A DNA stretch of 23,988 bases from JAVWHX01 sp036639875. GTDB taxonomy: Bacteria; Bacillota_I; Bacilli_A; Erysipelotrichales; Coprobacillaceae. Positions 6,524 through 14,669 of this stretch are shown here, piece after piece. The DNA lies in NCBI GenBank assembly GCA_036639875.1, contig JAVWHX010000035.1, forward strand, positions 1 through 23,988, read 5' to 3'. The notes beneath the pieces are model-generated. The model saw nothing but the letters and a program-made list of their open reading frames with translations. It did not search any database and had not been told where the DNA came from. Both the position numbers and the translations under genes were made by a program. How positions within the stretch are numbered: the first letter of the stretch is position 1; every line of letters begins with the position of its first letter.

Positions 6524-9500
6524 ATGCAAAGTAACAGTGGCGAGTTAGAGAATTTGCATTTAGATGGCCTACAAGATTTTTCATGTGGTGTGTGTGTGAT
6601 TGATATTCGTAATAGTCTATCGATTATATTTGCGAATCAAGCGTTCTACCAAACGTTAAATACCAATGCAGAAGAAATGCGATTACGTTACGGTGATTGT
6701 TTGGAAACACTACTATCTGGAAAAAATATTAGGCAGATAAATAAGCATTTAAAAGAAAAAAAGTCTTTTGAAATGGAAGTTTGTGTAAAGAATTCTATTT
6801 TTATACAGTGTATGTTTAACTGTGCTCATATAAAAGAAAAATCATTGGTATATATGATTTGTTTTGATATGACAGCATATAAACAAAAAAGTGAGAAGTT
6901 TGATAGTTTAGTATCAAAATTAGATTATATTTATTCTAAAATAAAATGTGATGTTTTTGAATATGAAAAAGAAACTTCAGTTGTTTCAGTTTCATCATCA
7001 AAGGTATTCTTTGATGAACCAAGTGAGGGGTTAAAAGTTCCTGATTATTTTTTTAATACTTATACAATTATGGATAAGTATATAAAAGATATTAATCAGT
7101 GTTTTCAGCTTATAAAAAATGGTGATGAAAATGCTACGTGTGAATTTAAATTACAATTAAATGAAAAAGGTGAAAAGTGGATTAGAATTATATTAGATAC
7201 TAAATCTACTGAACCTGGGCATGTTTTATGCGTTCTAATTGATATTAGTGCTGAAAAAGAAGCAACAACTAAGTATTTTCAAGAAATGCTTTTTTATCAT
7301 GCTATTTTATCTGATAGGGATGCTTATGGACATTTTGATATAACAGATGATAGAGTCTTAATAATGGGTGGATTATGGAATTTATATAATGAAGTTATTA
7401 AGAGAAAAACGTATAGTGAGATTTTTAATGAATTTATAGATAAAGTTGTTCATGTAGATGATCGACAACATTATAAAGAAACGATGCGCTGTGATACTAT
7501 TATTGACTCTTACAATAAAGGTATTATGCATATGGGGTGTGAGTTTAGAAGAATTGTAACTCAAAATAAAATGGTATGGATGAAGATTAGTATTCATATT
7601 ATAAAGAATCCTCTTAATCAACATATTATGGCATTAATGTATATTAAGAATATTGATCACGAGAAAAAACGTTTATTGGAATTAACATTCCGTGATGAAA
7701 ATGATGCCTTAACAGGCATTTATAACAAAAAAGCTTTAGACTTAAAGGTTAAGGAATATATTCTACTTAGAAATATTAGGAAGAATAATATTTTGGTTAT
7801 TGTTGATATTGATGACTTAAAAATTATAAATAAGAGACATGGTTTTACGACTGGTGATAATATATTAAAATCTATTGCAGATAATTTTGTGAAAACGTTT
7901 AATAAAGATGATATTATTGGTAGATTTGGTGGTGATGAATTTTTATTGTTGTTGAAGGATTCGGAAGATACAGAGGCAGTTATTGAGAAAATAGAAGCTG
8001 TTGAAAAGAAAGTGCAAAAACAATTTAAGGTTATGGTTACTTTTTGTATGGGAGTTACGATTGTTGATGGAGTTGACTCATATGAATATGCTTTCCAAAA
8101 AGTAGTTTCTGCTTTAATGGAAGCTAAGAATAAAGGGCGTAATAAAACTTTTGTCTATAAAAAAGAACTGTTAGATAAGAATTTTAAGTATATTCAAGAA
8201 AGAAATTTAAAAGAATATGAAGATACTTTCTTGAAACAATCAAATGTTAATCTTTTTCAAGATAAAATTGATGAGGTTATGGGATTAGAGGGAGAAATAG
8301 CATATATAGTTGATCCTAATTCTTTGAACTTATTATGTGGAAATCAAGTGTTTTATGATCGTTTAGGGAAAAGTAGTGCCCAGTGTATTGGGAAGAAGTG
8401 TTATGAGTTAATGCATAAACGTAATACTCCTTGCCCATTCTGTAAAAAAGAAAACTGGTCTGATGAAAAATTCTTTATGTATAGAGATTTTAATAAAGTT
8501 CTTGAACAAGAATTTTTAATTAAGAACAAGTTAATAATGTTACAAAATCGTACTCTTTTATTAGCTATTGCTGTTGATTTATCAAATAAAACAATTGTAG
8601 ATTCTATTGATCATGGAACAACTGAGAATAACCATTTATTAAATGGAATAGAAGGAATGCAAGAATCTTCATCTTTAGAAGAGGCGTTTACAAGCGCATT
8701 AGAAACTATTTTTGATTTCTTTAGAGCGAGAAGTGTTCGCTTTTGGAATTGGAATAAAGAGGAAGATGGATTTTATTTAAATAGGAAGTGGTCTTATCCT
8801 CAAGGAAGTTGTTATTACACGAAACAAGAATGCCAACATATTAGTGATTGGCTAAAGAGACAAACAAATAAAAAGAAATTAGTAAGAATAGAAAGTCAAG
8901 AATTTATGCTATGTGAATCAGCTGAAGTTTATCAAAGTATGAAGAGAAATAATGTAGAGAATCAAGTGTGGTATATTCTTTCTGATGGAGATGAAATGAT
9001 CGGATTTATTGAAATTGATAGTGTATCAATTAATTATCAAAATGATACTTTCTTAAAATCATTTATAAATTTTTTGGAAAGTGAATGGCGAAAAAGAAAG
9101 AATTTTGATGAAATCATATATAATAATTATTATGATAAGTTAACAGGTTTAAAGAATCGTAATAGTTATGATGAATTTATAAGACATTATGATAAAGAGA
9201 AGATTGAAAATTTAAGTGTTATCTTTATGAATCTTAATCAAATGACGGAGATTAATAATGAAAATGGAACAATGTATGGAGATAATGTTATTATAGAATT
9301 TTCTAAGATAATTGCTATGGTATGTAAAAATGCATATATCTTTAGATTAAATGGTGACGAATTCATGATTGTGAACTTTGATGTAGAGATTCAAGATGTT
9401 GAAAAACAAGTCAAGAGAATTGAAGAGATGATTCGTGAAAGAGTTACGTTTACTGCTTCAATAGGTTATTCGTGGGATAATATCGAAAAGGATTTTAATA

Positions 9501-10363
9501 AACAAGTGACAATTGCTACGCAAACTATGGAAATTCATAAACAAGGATACTATGATAGTTTAGAGAACAAGGGTGATAATCATCATGAAGAGTTGAGTAT
9601 GCTTATCAATTGTATTGAAAATCATGAATTCCAAGTTTTCTTGCAAGCAAAAGTTAATTCGCAGACTGGTATTATATTTGGTGCAGAAGCGCTTATCCGT
9701 TTTATTCATAAGGATTTTGGTGTTATTACTCCAGGTAAGTTTATACCACTTGTTGAAAAAAGGAATATGATTCGTTATATTGATTTATTTGTTTTTGAAG
9801 AAGTTTGTAAATGTTTAGATAAATGGAAAAAAGAAGGATTGTTCTGTCCAGTTATTTCTTTGAACTTCTCTAGAAAAACATTATTAGAAGATCATTTGAT
9901 TGATATTATGAATGAGACTGTTAATAAGTATCATATTGATAAAAAGAATATTGAAATTGAAATTACTGAGGGAGATGCTGAAGTAGGAGCAACTGTTGTT
10001 TATCAAATTGTAAGTGGAATTAGAAAAGCTGGCTATTTCGTATCACTTGATGATTTTGGAACAAATTATACGAATTTGAATATTTTGTCTGAGCTTGATT
10101 TTGATACATTAAAATTAGATAGAAGTCTTATTTATTCTTTAGATATTCAAAAAAAGAATAGAATCATTTTAAAGAGTATACTTCAAATGTGTAAACAATT
10201 AGGAGTAGAGGTTGTTGCTGAAGGGGTTGAAACTTTGGAACAAAAAGATATTTTAACGGATTTAGGGTGTATCTATATTCAAGGGTATCTTTATAGTAAA
10301 CCAATCCCAATTGTAGATTTCGAAGAACAATTTATTCATCAATATAAGAAGGTCATTTGTTAA
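6524..10363 (+). CDS. Large PAS/GGDEF/GAF/GGDEF/EAL cyclic-di-GMP turnover protein
   Basis: A soluble 1279-aa sensor-enzyme without membrane segments. By eye the order is PAS-like domains (about 15-120, 130-245, 250-380), GGDEF (about 390-545), a Cys-containing PAS (about 580-690, with C626 and CPFC at 637-640), GAF-like (about 715-855), a second GGDEF (about 865-1010) and EAL (about 1020-1275). The first GGDEF is intact (469-473, RFGGDEF), but its upstream RxxD product-inhibition site reads N-K-D-D. The second reads N-G-D-E-F (943-947) and is doubtful. EAL residues look complete: EAL 1055-1057, N1114, E1146, DDFG 1176-1179, K1197, EGVE 1233-1236, Q1253. It could therefore both make and degrade c-di-GMP, switched by sensed signals. 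ATG 6524 has AAGGTGA (6513-6519) and is preferred; ATG 6509 with GAGG is possible. It is monocistronic. Confidence 0.9.
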   Translation: MQSNSGELENLHLDGLQDFSCGVCVIDIRNSLSIIFANQAFYQTLNTNAEEMRLRYGDCLETLLSGKNIRQINKHLKEKKSFEMEVCVKNSIFIQCMFNCAHIKEKSLVYMICFDMTAYKQKSEKFDSLVSKLDYIYSKIKCDVFEYEKETSVVSVSSSKVFFDEPSEGLKVPDYFFNTYTIMDKYIKDINQCFQLIKNGDENATCEFKLQLNEKGEKWIRIILDTKSTEPGHVLCVLIDISAEKEATTKYFQEMLFYHAILSDRDAYGHFDITDDRVLIMGGLWNLYNEVIKRKTYSEIFNEFIDKVVHVDDRQHYKETMRCDTIIDSYNKGIMHMGCEFRRIVTQNKMVWMKISIHIIKNPLNQHIMALMYIKNIDHEKKRLLELTFRDENDALTGIYNKKALDLKVKEYILLRNIRKNNILVIVDIDDLKIINKRHGFTTGDNILKSIADNFVKTFNKDDIIGRFGGDEFLLLLKDSEDTEAVIEKIEAVEKKVQKQFKVMVTFCMGVTIVDGVDSYEYAFQKVVSALMEAKNKGRNKTFVYKKELLDKNFKYIQERNLKEYEDTFLKQSNVNLFQDKIDEVMGLEGEIAYIVDPNSLNLLCGNQVFYDRLGKSSAQCIGKKCYELMHKRNTPCPFCKKENWSDEKFFMYRDFNKVLEQEFLIKNKLIMLQNRTLLLAIAVDLSNKTIVDSIDHGTTENNHLLNGIEGMQESSSLEEAFTSALETIFDFFRARSVRFWNWNKEEDGFYLNRKWSYPQGSCYYTKQECQHISDWLKRQTNKKKLVRIESQEFMLCESAEVYQSMKRNNVENQVWYILSDGDEMIGFIEIDSVSINYQNDTFLKSFINFLESEWRKRKNFDEIIYNNYYDKLTGLKNRNSYDEFIRHYDKEKIENLSVIFMNLNQMTEINNENGTMYGDNVIIEFSKIIAMVCKNAYIFRLNGDEFMIVNFDVEIQDVEKQVKRIEEMIRERVTFTASIGYSWDNIEKDFNKQVTIATQTMEIHKQGYYDSLENKGDNHHEELSMLINCIENHEFQVFLQAKVNSQTGIIFGAEALIRFIHKDFGVITPGKFIPLVEKRNMIRYIDLFVFEEVCKCLDKWKKEGLFCPVISLNFSRKTLLEDHLIDIMNETVNKYHIDKKNIEIEITEGDAEVGATVVYQIVSGIRKAGYFVSLDDFGTNYTNLNILSELDFDTLKLDRSLIYSLDIQKKNRIILKSILQMCKQLGVEVVAEGVETLEQKDILTDLGCIYIQGYLYSKPIPIVDFEEQFIHQYKKVIC

Positions 10364-10381
10364 TTCAATTGACTTTTTCTT
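10352..10381 (+). terminator. Terminator of the c-di-GMP gene, overlapping its stop
   Basis: GTCA-T-TTG / CAA-T-TGAC stem (10352-10373; seven pairs and one T-T mismatch, loop TTAATT) followed by TTTTTCTTT. The stop TAA lies in the loop. Moderate strength. Confidence 0.6.
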
Positions 10382-10384
10382 TGG

Positions 10385-10413
10385 TTGACATAATAAAAGT
10401 GGAGAGATATACT
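10385..10413 (+). promoter_or_regulatory. Sigma-A promoter of the ABC transporter operon
   Basis: TTGACA (10385-10390), 17 nt, TATACT (10408-10413). The permease RBS AGGAGGT follows at 10441-10447. Confidence 0.85.
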
Positions 10414-10453
10414 AATAAAATAGGTGTTTTAAAAAAATATAGGAGGTAAAAAC

Positions 10454-11749
10454 ATGGGGACATTTCGGTTTTCAATGCACATGCTAAAAAAAGAATATCA
10501 AAAGAGTTTGATATATACTTTGACATTGTGTTTAACAATAGCAGTTACTTTTTTGTTTTATAATATTATTGATAATACATACTTATTAGAAGTGGCGACT
10601 TTTTCTGCTCAAGGATTAGTCTTGCCTCTTTCTACTATTTTGGCTTTTTTGGTTATTATCTTTTGTGGTTTTATGATTGTTTTTGCGAATAATTTTTATA
10701 TATCAAGGAAAACAAAAGAAATAGCGATTATGACAATTTCAGGAGCAAGTTATTTTGGTTCTACATTATATTTGTTTTATCAAAATTTAGTGATGACAAT
10801 GATTGCTTTTCCAATAGGGATTGGAGTAGGGATGATTTCATCAATGATTATGAATCAGTTTATTTATCCATTTGTTGATGCAGTTGTACCCTTTTATTAT
10901 ATTCCATTGAATGCAATTGGAGATACAGTTATTTGTATTGTTGTATTGATTTTCGCTCAATTGATATATGCATCAGGTTTTGTCTATCGTAAAGATATTC
11001 CTTATATGTTATCACAGGAAAAAAGTAATACTTTAGAAGATCATAGAATTATAAGGTTACCTTCATTTTTATATATTTTTGCTTATGTAATAGGAATTGT
11101 TATGATTTTAACTGTTGACTATACGCCAACTGTTGTCTTATTTCCTTGTGTAATTGGTGTGTTAGGGATAACTGGTATTATTAGACATTATTTCCCAATT
11201 CTGTTTAAAAGACTTAAAAATAAGCGTTTTTTGAATCACCCAACAAAATTAATTTCATTATCTAACTTGTATTATTCTTTAAGAAGAGCACTTATGTTGA
11301 TTGGTTTGTATGCTTTATCAACTGTGACTATGATAGGAATTATTATTACTCAACAAAATAGTCCAAGAGAACTGGTCACTGCTTCAATTGGTTTTGTGGT
11401 TATTATGGGATTGTTATTAATTAGCATTATTTACAAGTATTGTATGGAAGCATCCTCAAGGAGAATACTGTTTTATAATTTATATAAATTAGGTTATTCA
11501 TATAAACAATTAATTAAAATTATTAGAGAAGAAGTTTTATGGTTCTATCTGATTATTATTGGGTTACCTTTTGTTTATATTGTAGCAAATTTGATATTAG
11601 CATTTAATTATCAGGTCGTCACATTGAACTTTATATTGATTATGTTTGTTGCTTTGTTAGTACCTGTTATTATATCATCGCTATTTACTTATACTTTTTA
11701 TAAAAAATCAGTTTTAAAAACTATGGAAGAAGGTGTTCGTTATGAATAA
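10454..11749 (+). CDS. FtsX/BceB-like ABC permease lacking the extracellular domain
   Basis: Membrane subunit of an ABC transporter, 431 aa. I count about ten membrane segments (near 20-37, 57-78, 105-132, 154-178, 204-220, 226-244, 279-298, 308-327, 364-383, 390-412). This is the topology of BceB/VraG-type permeases. The segment VFANNFYISRKTKEIAIM after segment 2 resembles the cytoplasmic FtsX-fold signature, and a second copy-like stretch (ASSRRILFYNLYKLGYS) follows segment 8. BceB proteins are usually about 650 aa with a domain of around 200 residues between segments 7 and 8. Here that loop is about ten residues. ATG follows AGGAGGT. Its last 8 bases overlap the ATPase gene. No BceRS-like two-component genes are nearby. 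Substrate unknown. Confidence 0.85.
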   Translation: MGTFRFSMHMLKKEYQKSLIYTLTLCLTIAVTFLFYNIIDNTYLLEVATFSAQGLVLPLSTILAFLVIIFCGFMIVFANNFYISRKTKEIAIMTISGASYFGSTLYLFYQNLVMTMIAFPIGIGVGMISSMIMNQFIYPFVDAVVPFYYIPLNAIGDTVICIVVLIFAQLIYASGFVYRKDIPYMLSQEKSNTLEDHRIIRLPSFLYIFAYVIGIVMILTVDYTPTVVLFPCVIGVLGITGIIRHYFPILFKRLKNKRFLNHPTKLISLSNLYYSLRRALMLIGLYALSTVTMIGIIITQQNSPRELVTASIGFVVIMGLLLISIIYKYCMEASSRRILFYNLYKLGYSYKQLIKIIREEVLWFYLIIIGLPFVYIVANLILAFNYQVVTLNFILIMFVALLVPVIISSLFTYTFYKKSVLKTMEEGVRYE

Positions 11750-12512
11750 TGAAATATTGGTTGCTGATAATGTTACAAAGATATATGGTTTAGGAACAAA
11801 GAATCCTGTGACTGCTTTAAAAGAAGTATCGTTAAAGATGTATGAAGGTGATTTTATTTGTGTAATGGGGCCTTCAGGTTCAGGAAAATCAACTTTTATT
11901 AATAACTTATCAACTATTGATGTGCCTAACATTGGACAAGTTTATATCAATGGTAAAGAAGTAAGAACGATGGGTGAAAATGAAATTGGAAGATTTCGTT
12001 ATGAAAATCTTGGTTTTATTTTTCAAGAGTTTAATCTTTTAGATTCATTGACTATTTTCGAAAATATTGCAGTACCATTATCATTAGCATCTCATACTAT
12101 TGAAGAGATAAAAACAAAAGTGAGTGCTATTGCAGAAAAATTAAATGTTGTAGAACTGTTAGATAAATATCCTACAGAATGTTCTGGTGGACAAAGACAA
12201 CGTGCAGCAATAGCAAGAGCTTTGGTTACGAATCCTAAGTTAATTGTTGCTGATGAACCAACTGGAAATCTTGATAGTCAGAATTCTCATGATTTGTTAG
12301 AATTATTTAAGAAATTAAATGATGAAGAAAATGTTTCTATTTTAATGGTTACTCATGATTCAATGATTGCTAGTTATTCTAAGAAATTGTTGTATATTAA
12401 AGATGGTCAAATTGCGGATACATTAGAAAAGAATGATTTATCTCAGAAAGAGTATTTTTATAAAATTGTAGATATTAATTCGGTTGAATCACAAAGATTA
12501 TTTGCTGAATAA
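11742..12512 (+). CDS. ABC transporter ATP-binding protein (MacB/BceA type)
   Basis: Cytoplasmic ATPase, 256 aa, that powers the permease encoded just before it. Walker A is GPSGSGKS (43-50); the Q-loop region is FQEFNLLDSLTIFEN; the signature is CSGGQRQR (147-154); Walker B is LIVADEPTG (167-175); the H-loop His is 205 (MVTHD). The FQEFNLLDSLT and AIARAL features place it with the LolD/MacB/BceA group that serves FtsX-type permeases. ATG 11742 overlaps the permease stop by 8 nt and is preceded by AGAAGGTG, implying translational coupling. An upstream in-frame GTG at 11733 lies in that RBS. The gene order, permease first, is the reverse of most Bce-type operons. The C-terminal 25 residues are variable. 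Confidence 0.93.
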   Translation: MNNEILVADNVTKIYGLGTKNPVTALKEVSLKMYEGDFICVMGPSGSGKSTFINNLSTIDVPNIGQVYINGKEVRTMGENEIGRFRYENLGFIFQEFNLLDSLTIFENIAVPLSLASHTIEEIKTKVSAIAEKLNVVELLDKYPTECSGGQRQRAAIARALVTNPKLIVADEPTGNLDSQNSHDLLELFKKLNDEENVSILMVTHDSMIASYSKKLLYIKDGQIADTLEKNDLSQKEYFYKIVDINSVESQRLFAE

Positions 12513-12513
12513 G

Positions 12514-12547
12514 AAGGATAATAGCTTTTCGTATTATCCTTTTTTTG
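12514..12547 (+). terminator. Terminator of the ABC operon
   Basis: Stem GGATAATA / TATTATCC (12516-12523, 12532-12539) extendable by A-T pairs on both sides, loop GCTTTTCG, T run 12540-12546. Confidence 0.88.
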
Positions 12548-12604
12548 TATGAATGATAAGAAAATGTGTATACTGATTTTAACTTCATATTCAGTTCAAA
12601 GTAT

Positions 12605-12633
12605 TTGTCTAATATGAAAAAAAGTTATATAAT
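12605..12633 (+). promoter_or_regulatory. Promoter of the peptidase-patatin operon
   Basis: TTGTCT (12605-12610), 17-nt spacer, perfect TATAAT (12628-12633). RBS AGGAGGG follows at 12643-12649. Confidence 0.75.
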
Positions 12634-12657
12634 GTAAAAAAATAGGAGGGCATAATA

Positions 12658-13728
12658 ATGGCAGATTTAAAGATGTTAAAGGATATTAGTTTAGCGAAGG
12701 GGATATCTGGTTTTGAAAAGGAAGCAACACGTGTTATGAAATCTTATATGGAAGATTGCGTAGACGATGTTAAATATGATAACTTAGGAAGTTATGTTGG
12801 AATTAAAAATGGAACAAGTCAATTAAAAGTATTGGTGACAGGACATATTGATGAAATTGGTTTTATTGTGAAGGATATTGATGAGGGTGGATTTATTCAA
12901 GTTCAAGCTGTTGGTGGTTGGATGGGACAAAATTTACCGTCTTCATTAATGTGTATAACAAATCGTGATGGTGATGAAATTAAAGGAGTTTTTGGTTCTC
13001 AACCACCTCATGGGAAATCAGTTGAAGAAAGAAATAAAGTTGTTGCTCCTAATGATTCTTTTATTGATATTGGTGTTTTAAGTAAAGAAGAAGCATTGAA
13101 ATTAGGAATTAGAAAGGGTGATCCAATTACTCCTGTTTCTGAATTCTTAGTTATGGGTAATGAAAAATGTTTGATGTCTAAAGCATGGGATGATCGTATT
13201 GGTGTTGCTGTGATTATTGACGTGTTTAAGAATTTAAAAGGAAAAACAATTTATCCAACTTTATTTGGAGCAGGAACTGTTCAAGAAGAAGTTGGTTTAA
13301 GAGGTGCTAAAACTGTTGGACAATTGGTTAAACCTGATATTGCTTTAGCAATTGATGTGACTTTCTCAAAAGATTTACCTGGTGAAAAAGGTGATGTCAA
13401 ATTAGGTAGTGGAGTTTCTTTGAGTGTTATGGATGGAAGTGTTATTGCACACACTGGTTTATTAAAAGTATTAGAAAATATATGTGAAAAACATAATATT
13501 GCTTATCAATTAGATATGATTACGGCTGGTGGTACTGATTCTGGAGAATTAAGTAAAGTTGAAGCGGGAGTTATGAATATGACCTTATCTATCCCATCTC
13601 GTTATATGCATTCTCATCGTACAATTATTAATGTTGATGATTATCAAGCAACTGTTGATTTGATTACACATTTTATTGAAGAATTAGATGAAGAATTGTT
13701 AAATCAAATTATTGAGGATAAGCGATAG
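12658..13728 (+). CDS. M42-family metallo-aminopeptidase (YsdC-like)
   Basis: Cytoplasmic dinuclear metallopeptidase, usually a large self-compartmentalised dodecamer that trims peptides; family members are often misnamed cellulases. The 356-aa protein shows the M42 ligands: H63 in TGHIDEIGF, D178 in AWDDRIG (bridging), catalytic E210 and metal ligand E211 in VQEEVGLRGA, D233 in AIDVTF, and H318 in YMHSH. The GGTDSGELSK motif (291-300) is also typical. Length matches the family. ATG follows AGGAGGG by 8 nt. Its stop TAG shares a G with the GTG of the patatin gene. In B. subtilis, as I recall, the M42 gene ysdC lies downstream of infC-rpmI-rplT, so this placement appears conserved apart from the inserted c-di-GMP and ABC genes. 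Exact peptide preference is unknown. Confidence 0.93.
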   Translation: MADLKMLKDISLAKGISGFEKEATRVMKSYMEDCVDDVKYDNLGSYVGIKNGTSQLKVLVTGHIDEIGFIVKDIDEGGFIQVQAVGGWMGQNLPSSLMCITNRDGDEIKGVFGSQPPHGKSVEERNKVVAPNDSFIDIGVLSKEEALKLGIRKGDPITPVSEFLVMGNEKCLMSKAWDDRIGVAVIIDVFKNLKGKTIYPTLFGAGTVQEEVGLRGAKTVGQLVKPDIALAIDVTFSKDLPGEKGDVKLGSGVSLSVMDGSVIAHTGLLKVLENICEKHNIAYQLDMITAGGTDSGELSKVEAGVMNMTLSIPSRYMHSHRTIINVDDYQATVDLITHFIEELDEELLNQIIEDKR

Positions 13729-14570
13729 TGGGAGCGTTGATACTAGAAGGAGGGACGTTTCGTCCCATCTTTTCTTGTGGTATCATGGATGCCTTGATTG
13801 ATAATGGAATAGAGTTCCCTTATGTTATAGGGGTATCCGCTGGTATTACGGATGGTTTCTCTTATGTGAGTAAGCAAGTGAAACGTAATTATGATATCTT
13901 AATGAATCATCGACATGATAAACGTTATGTAGGAATGAGAAACTTTATTAAAGAAAAGAGTTTGTTTGGATTGAAGTTTGCTTATGAAACAATTCCTAAT
14001 AAGATTTATCCTTTTGATTGGAATACGTTTTTATCATCAACAACTCAAATTAAGGTTGGTGTTACGAATGCTAAAACAGGACTATGTGAGTACTTGGATG
14101 GTAAAGAGTTAGATAAACAATGTACTATGTTAAAAGCAACTTGTGCAATTCCTTTTGTTTTTCCAGTTATTCATTTGAATGGTAATGAGTATTATGATGG
14201 TGGAATTTGTGATCCTATTCCAGTGAAAAAAGCGATGGCAGATGGGTTTGATAAAATGTTGATTATTTTAACAAGACCGAAAGGTTATATGAAACAATTA
14301 TCTAAAGCGAATGTTATGGCTTCACGTCATTTGAAGAAAAGATATCCGTTATTGGTTGAATCACTTCTTACAAGACATACAATGTATAATGAAACTGTTG
14401 AGTATTGTGAAAGTCTTGAAAAAGAAGGAAAAGCACTTATATTAAGACCGATGGAAGATGTTCAAATTGATTCTTTTGAAAAAGATTTAACAAAGATACA
14501 AAGATTATATGATTATGGTTATCAGTTAGCTATTGATAAATTAGGTGAAATAAAAAAGTTTGTTGACTAA
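13728..14570 (+). CDS. Patatin-like phospholipase family protein
   Basis: Putative serine lipid acyl hydrolase with a Ser-Asp dyad, 280 aa. The N-terminus LILEGGTFRPIFSCG (4-18) is the oxyanion region, where most relatives have GGG followed by R. The nucleophile elbow is GVSAG (35-39, Ser37). The catalytic Asp is D157 in the DGG motif of YYDGGICDPIPV. The C-terminal section (SRHLKKRYPLLVESLLTRH) matches the common bacterial RssA/YqhO-like type. There is no signal peptide. The GTG start shares its first base with the peptidase TAG stop (overlap TAGTG), and GAGG lies about 10 nt upstream, so translation is probably coupled to the M42 gene. The GGT in place of GGG is a mild deviation and the enzyme may still be active. 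The substrate is unknown. Confidence 0.9.
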   Translation: MGALILEGGTFRPIFSCGIMDALIDNGIEFPYVIGVSAGITDGFSYVSKQVKRNYDILMNHRHDKRYVGMRNFIKEKSLFGLKFAYETIPNKIYPFDWNTFLSSTTQIKVGVTNAKTGLCEYLDGKELDKQCTMLKATCAIPFVFPVIHLNGNEYYDGGICDPIPVKKAMADGFDKMLIILTRPKGYMKQLSKANVMASRHLKKRYPLLVESLLTRHTMYNETVEYCESLEKEGKALILRPMEDVQIDSFEKDLTKIQRLYDYGYQLAIDKLGEIKKFVD

Positions 14571-14605
14571 TTTTTGTTATTTTCACACAATTTTAAAATA
14601 ATTTT

Positions 14606-14634
14606 TTGTCATTTGTGTTTTATGATATTAATAT
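14606..14634 (+). promoter_or_regulatory. Promoter of htrA
   Basis: TTGTCA (14606-14611), 17 nt, TAATAT (14629-14634). It lies in a very AT-rich 100-bp gap and no clear terminator for the patatin gene is visible there. Confidence 0.65.
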
Positions 14635-14669
14635 AAAACAATACTTTATTGTAAGAAAGGAAGATATTG

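Noticed and set aside
11714..11932. Minus-strand frame overlapping the ABC gene junction
   Set aside because: Antisense of the Walker A region of a clear ATPase gene; no initiation signals.
14571..14625. Possible hairpin ACACAA / TTGTGT downstream of the patatin gene
   Set aside because: Six-base arms with a loop of about 25 nt and no proper T run; more likely chance in AT-rich promoter DNA.
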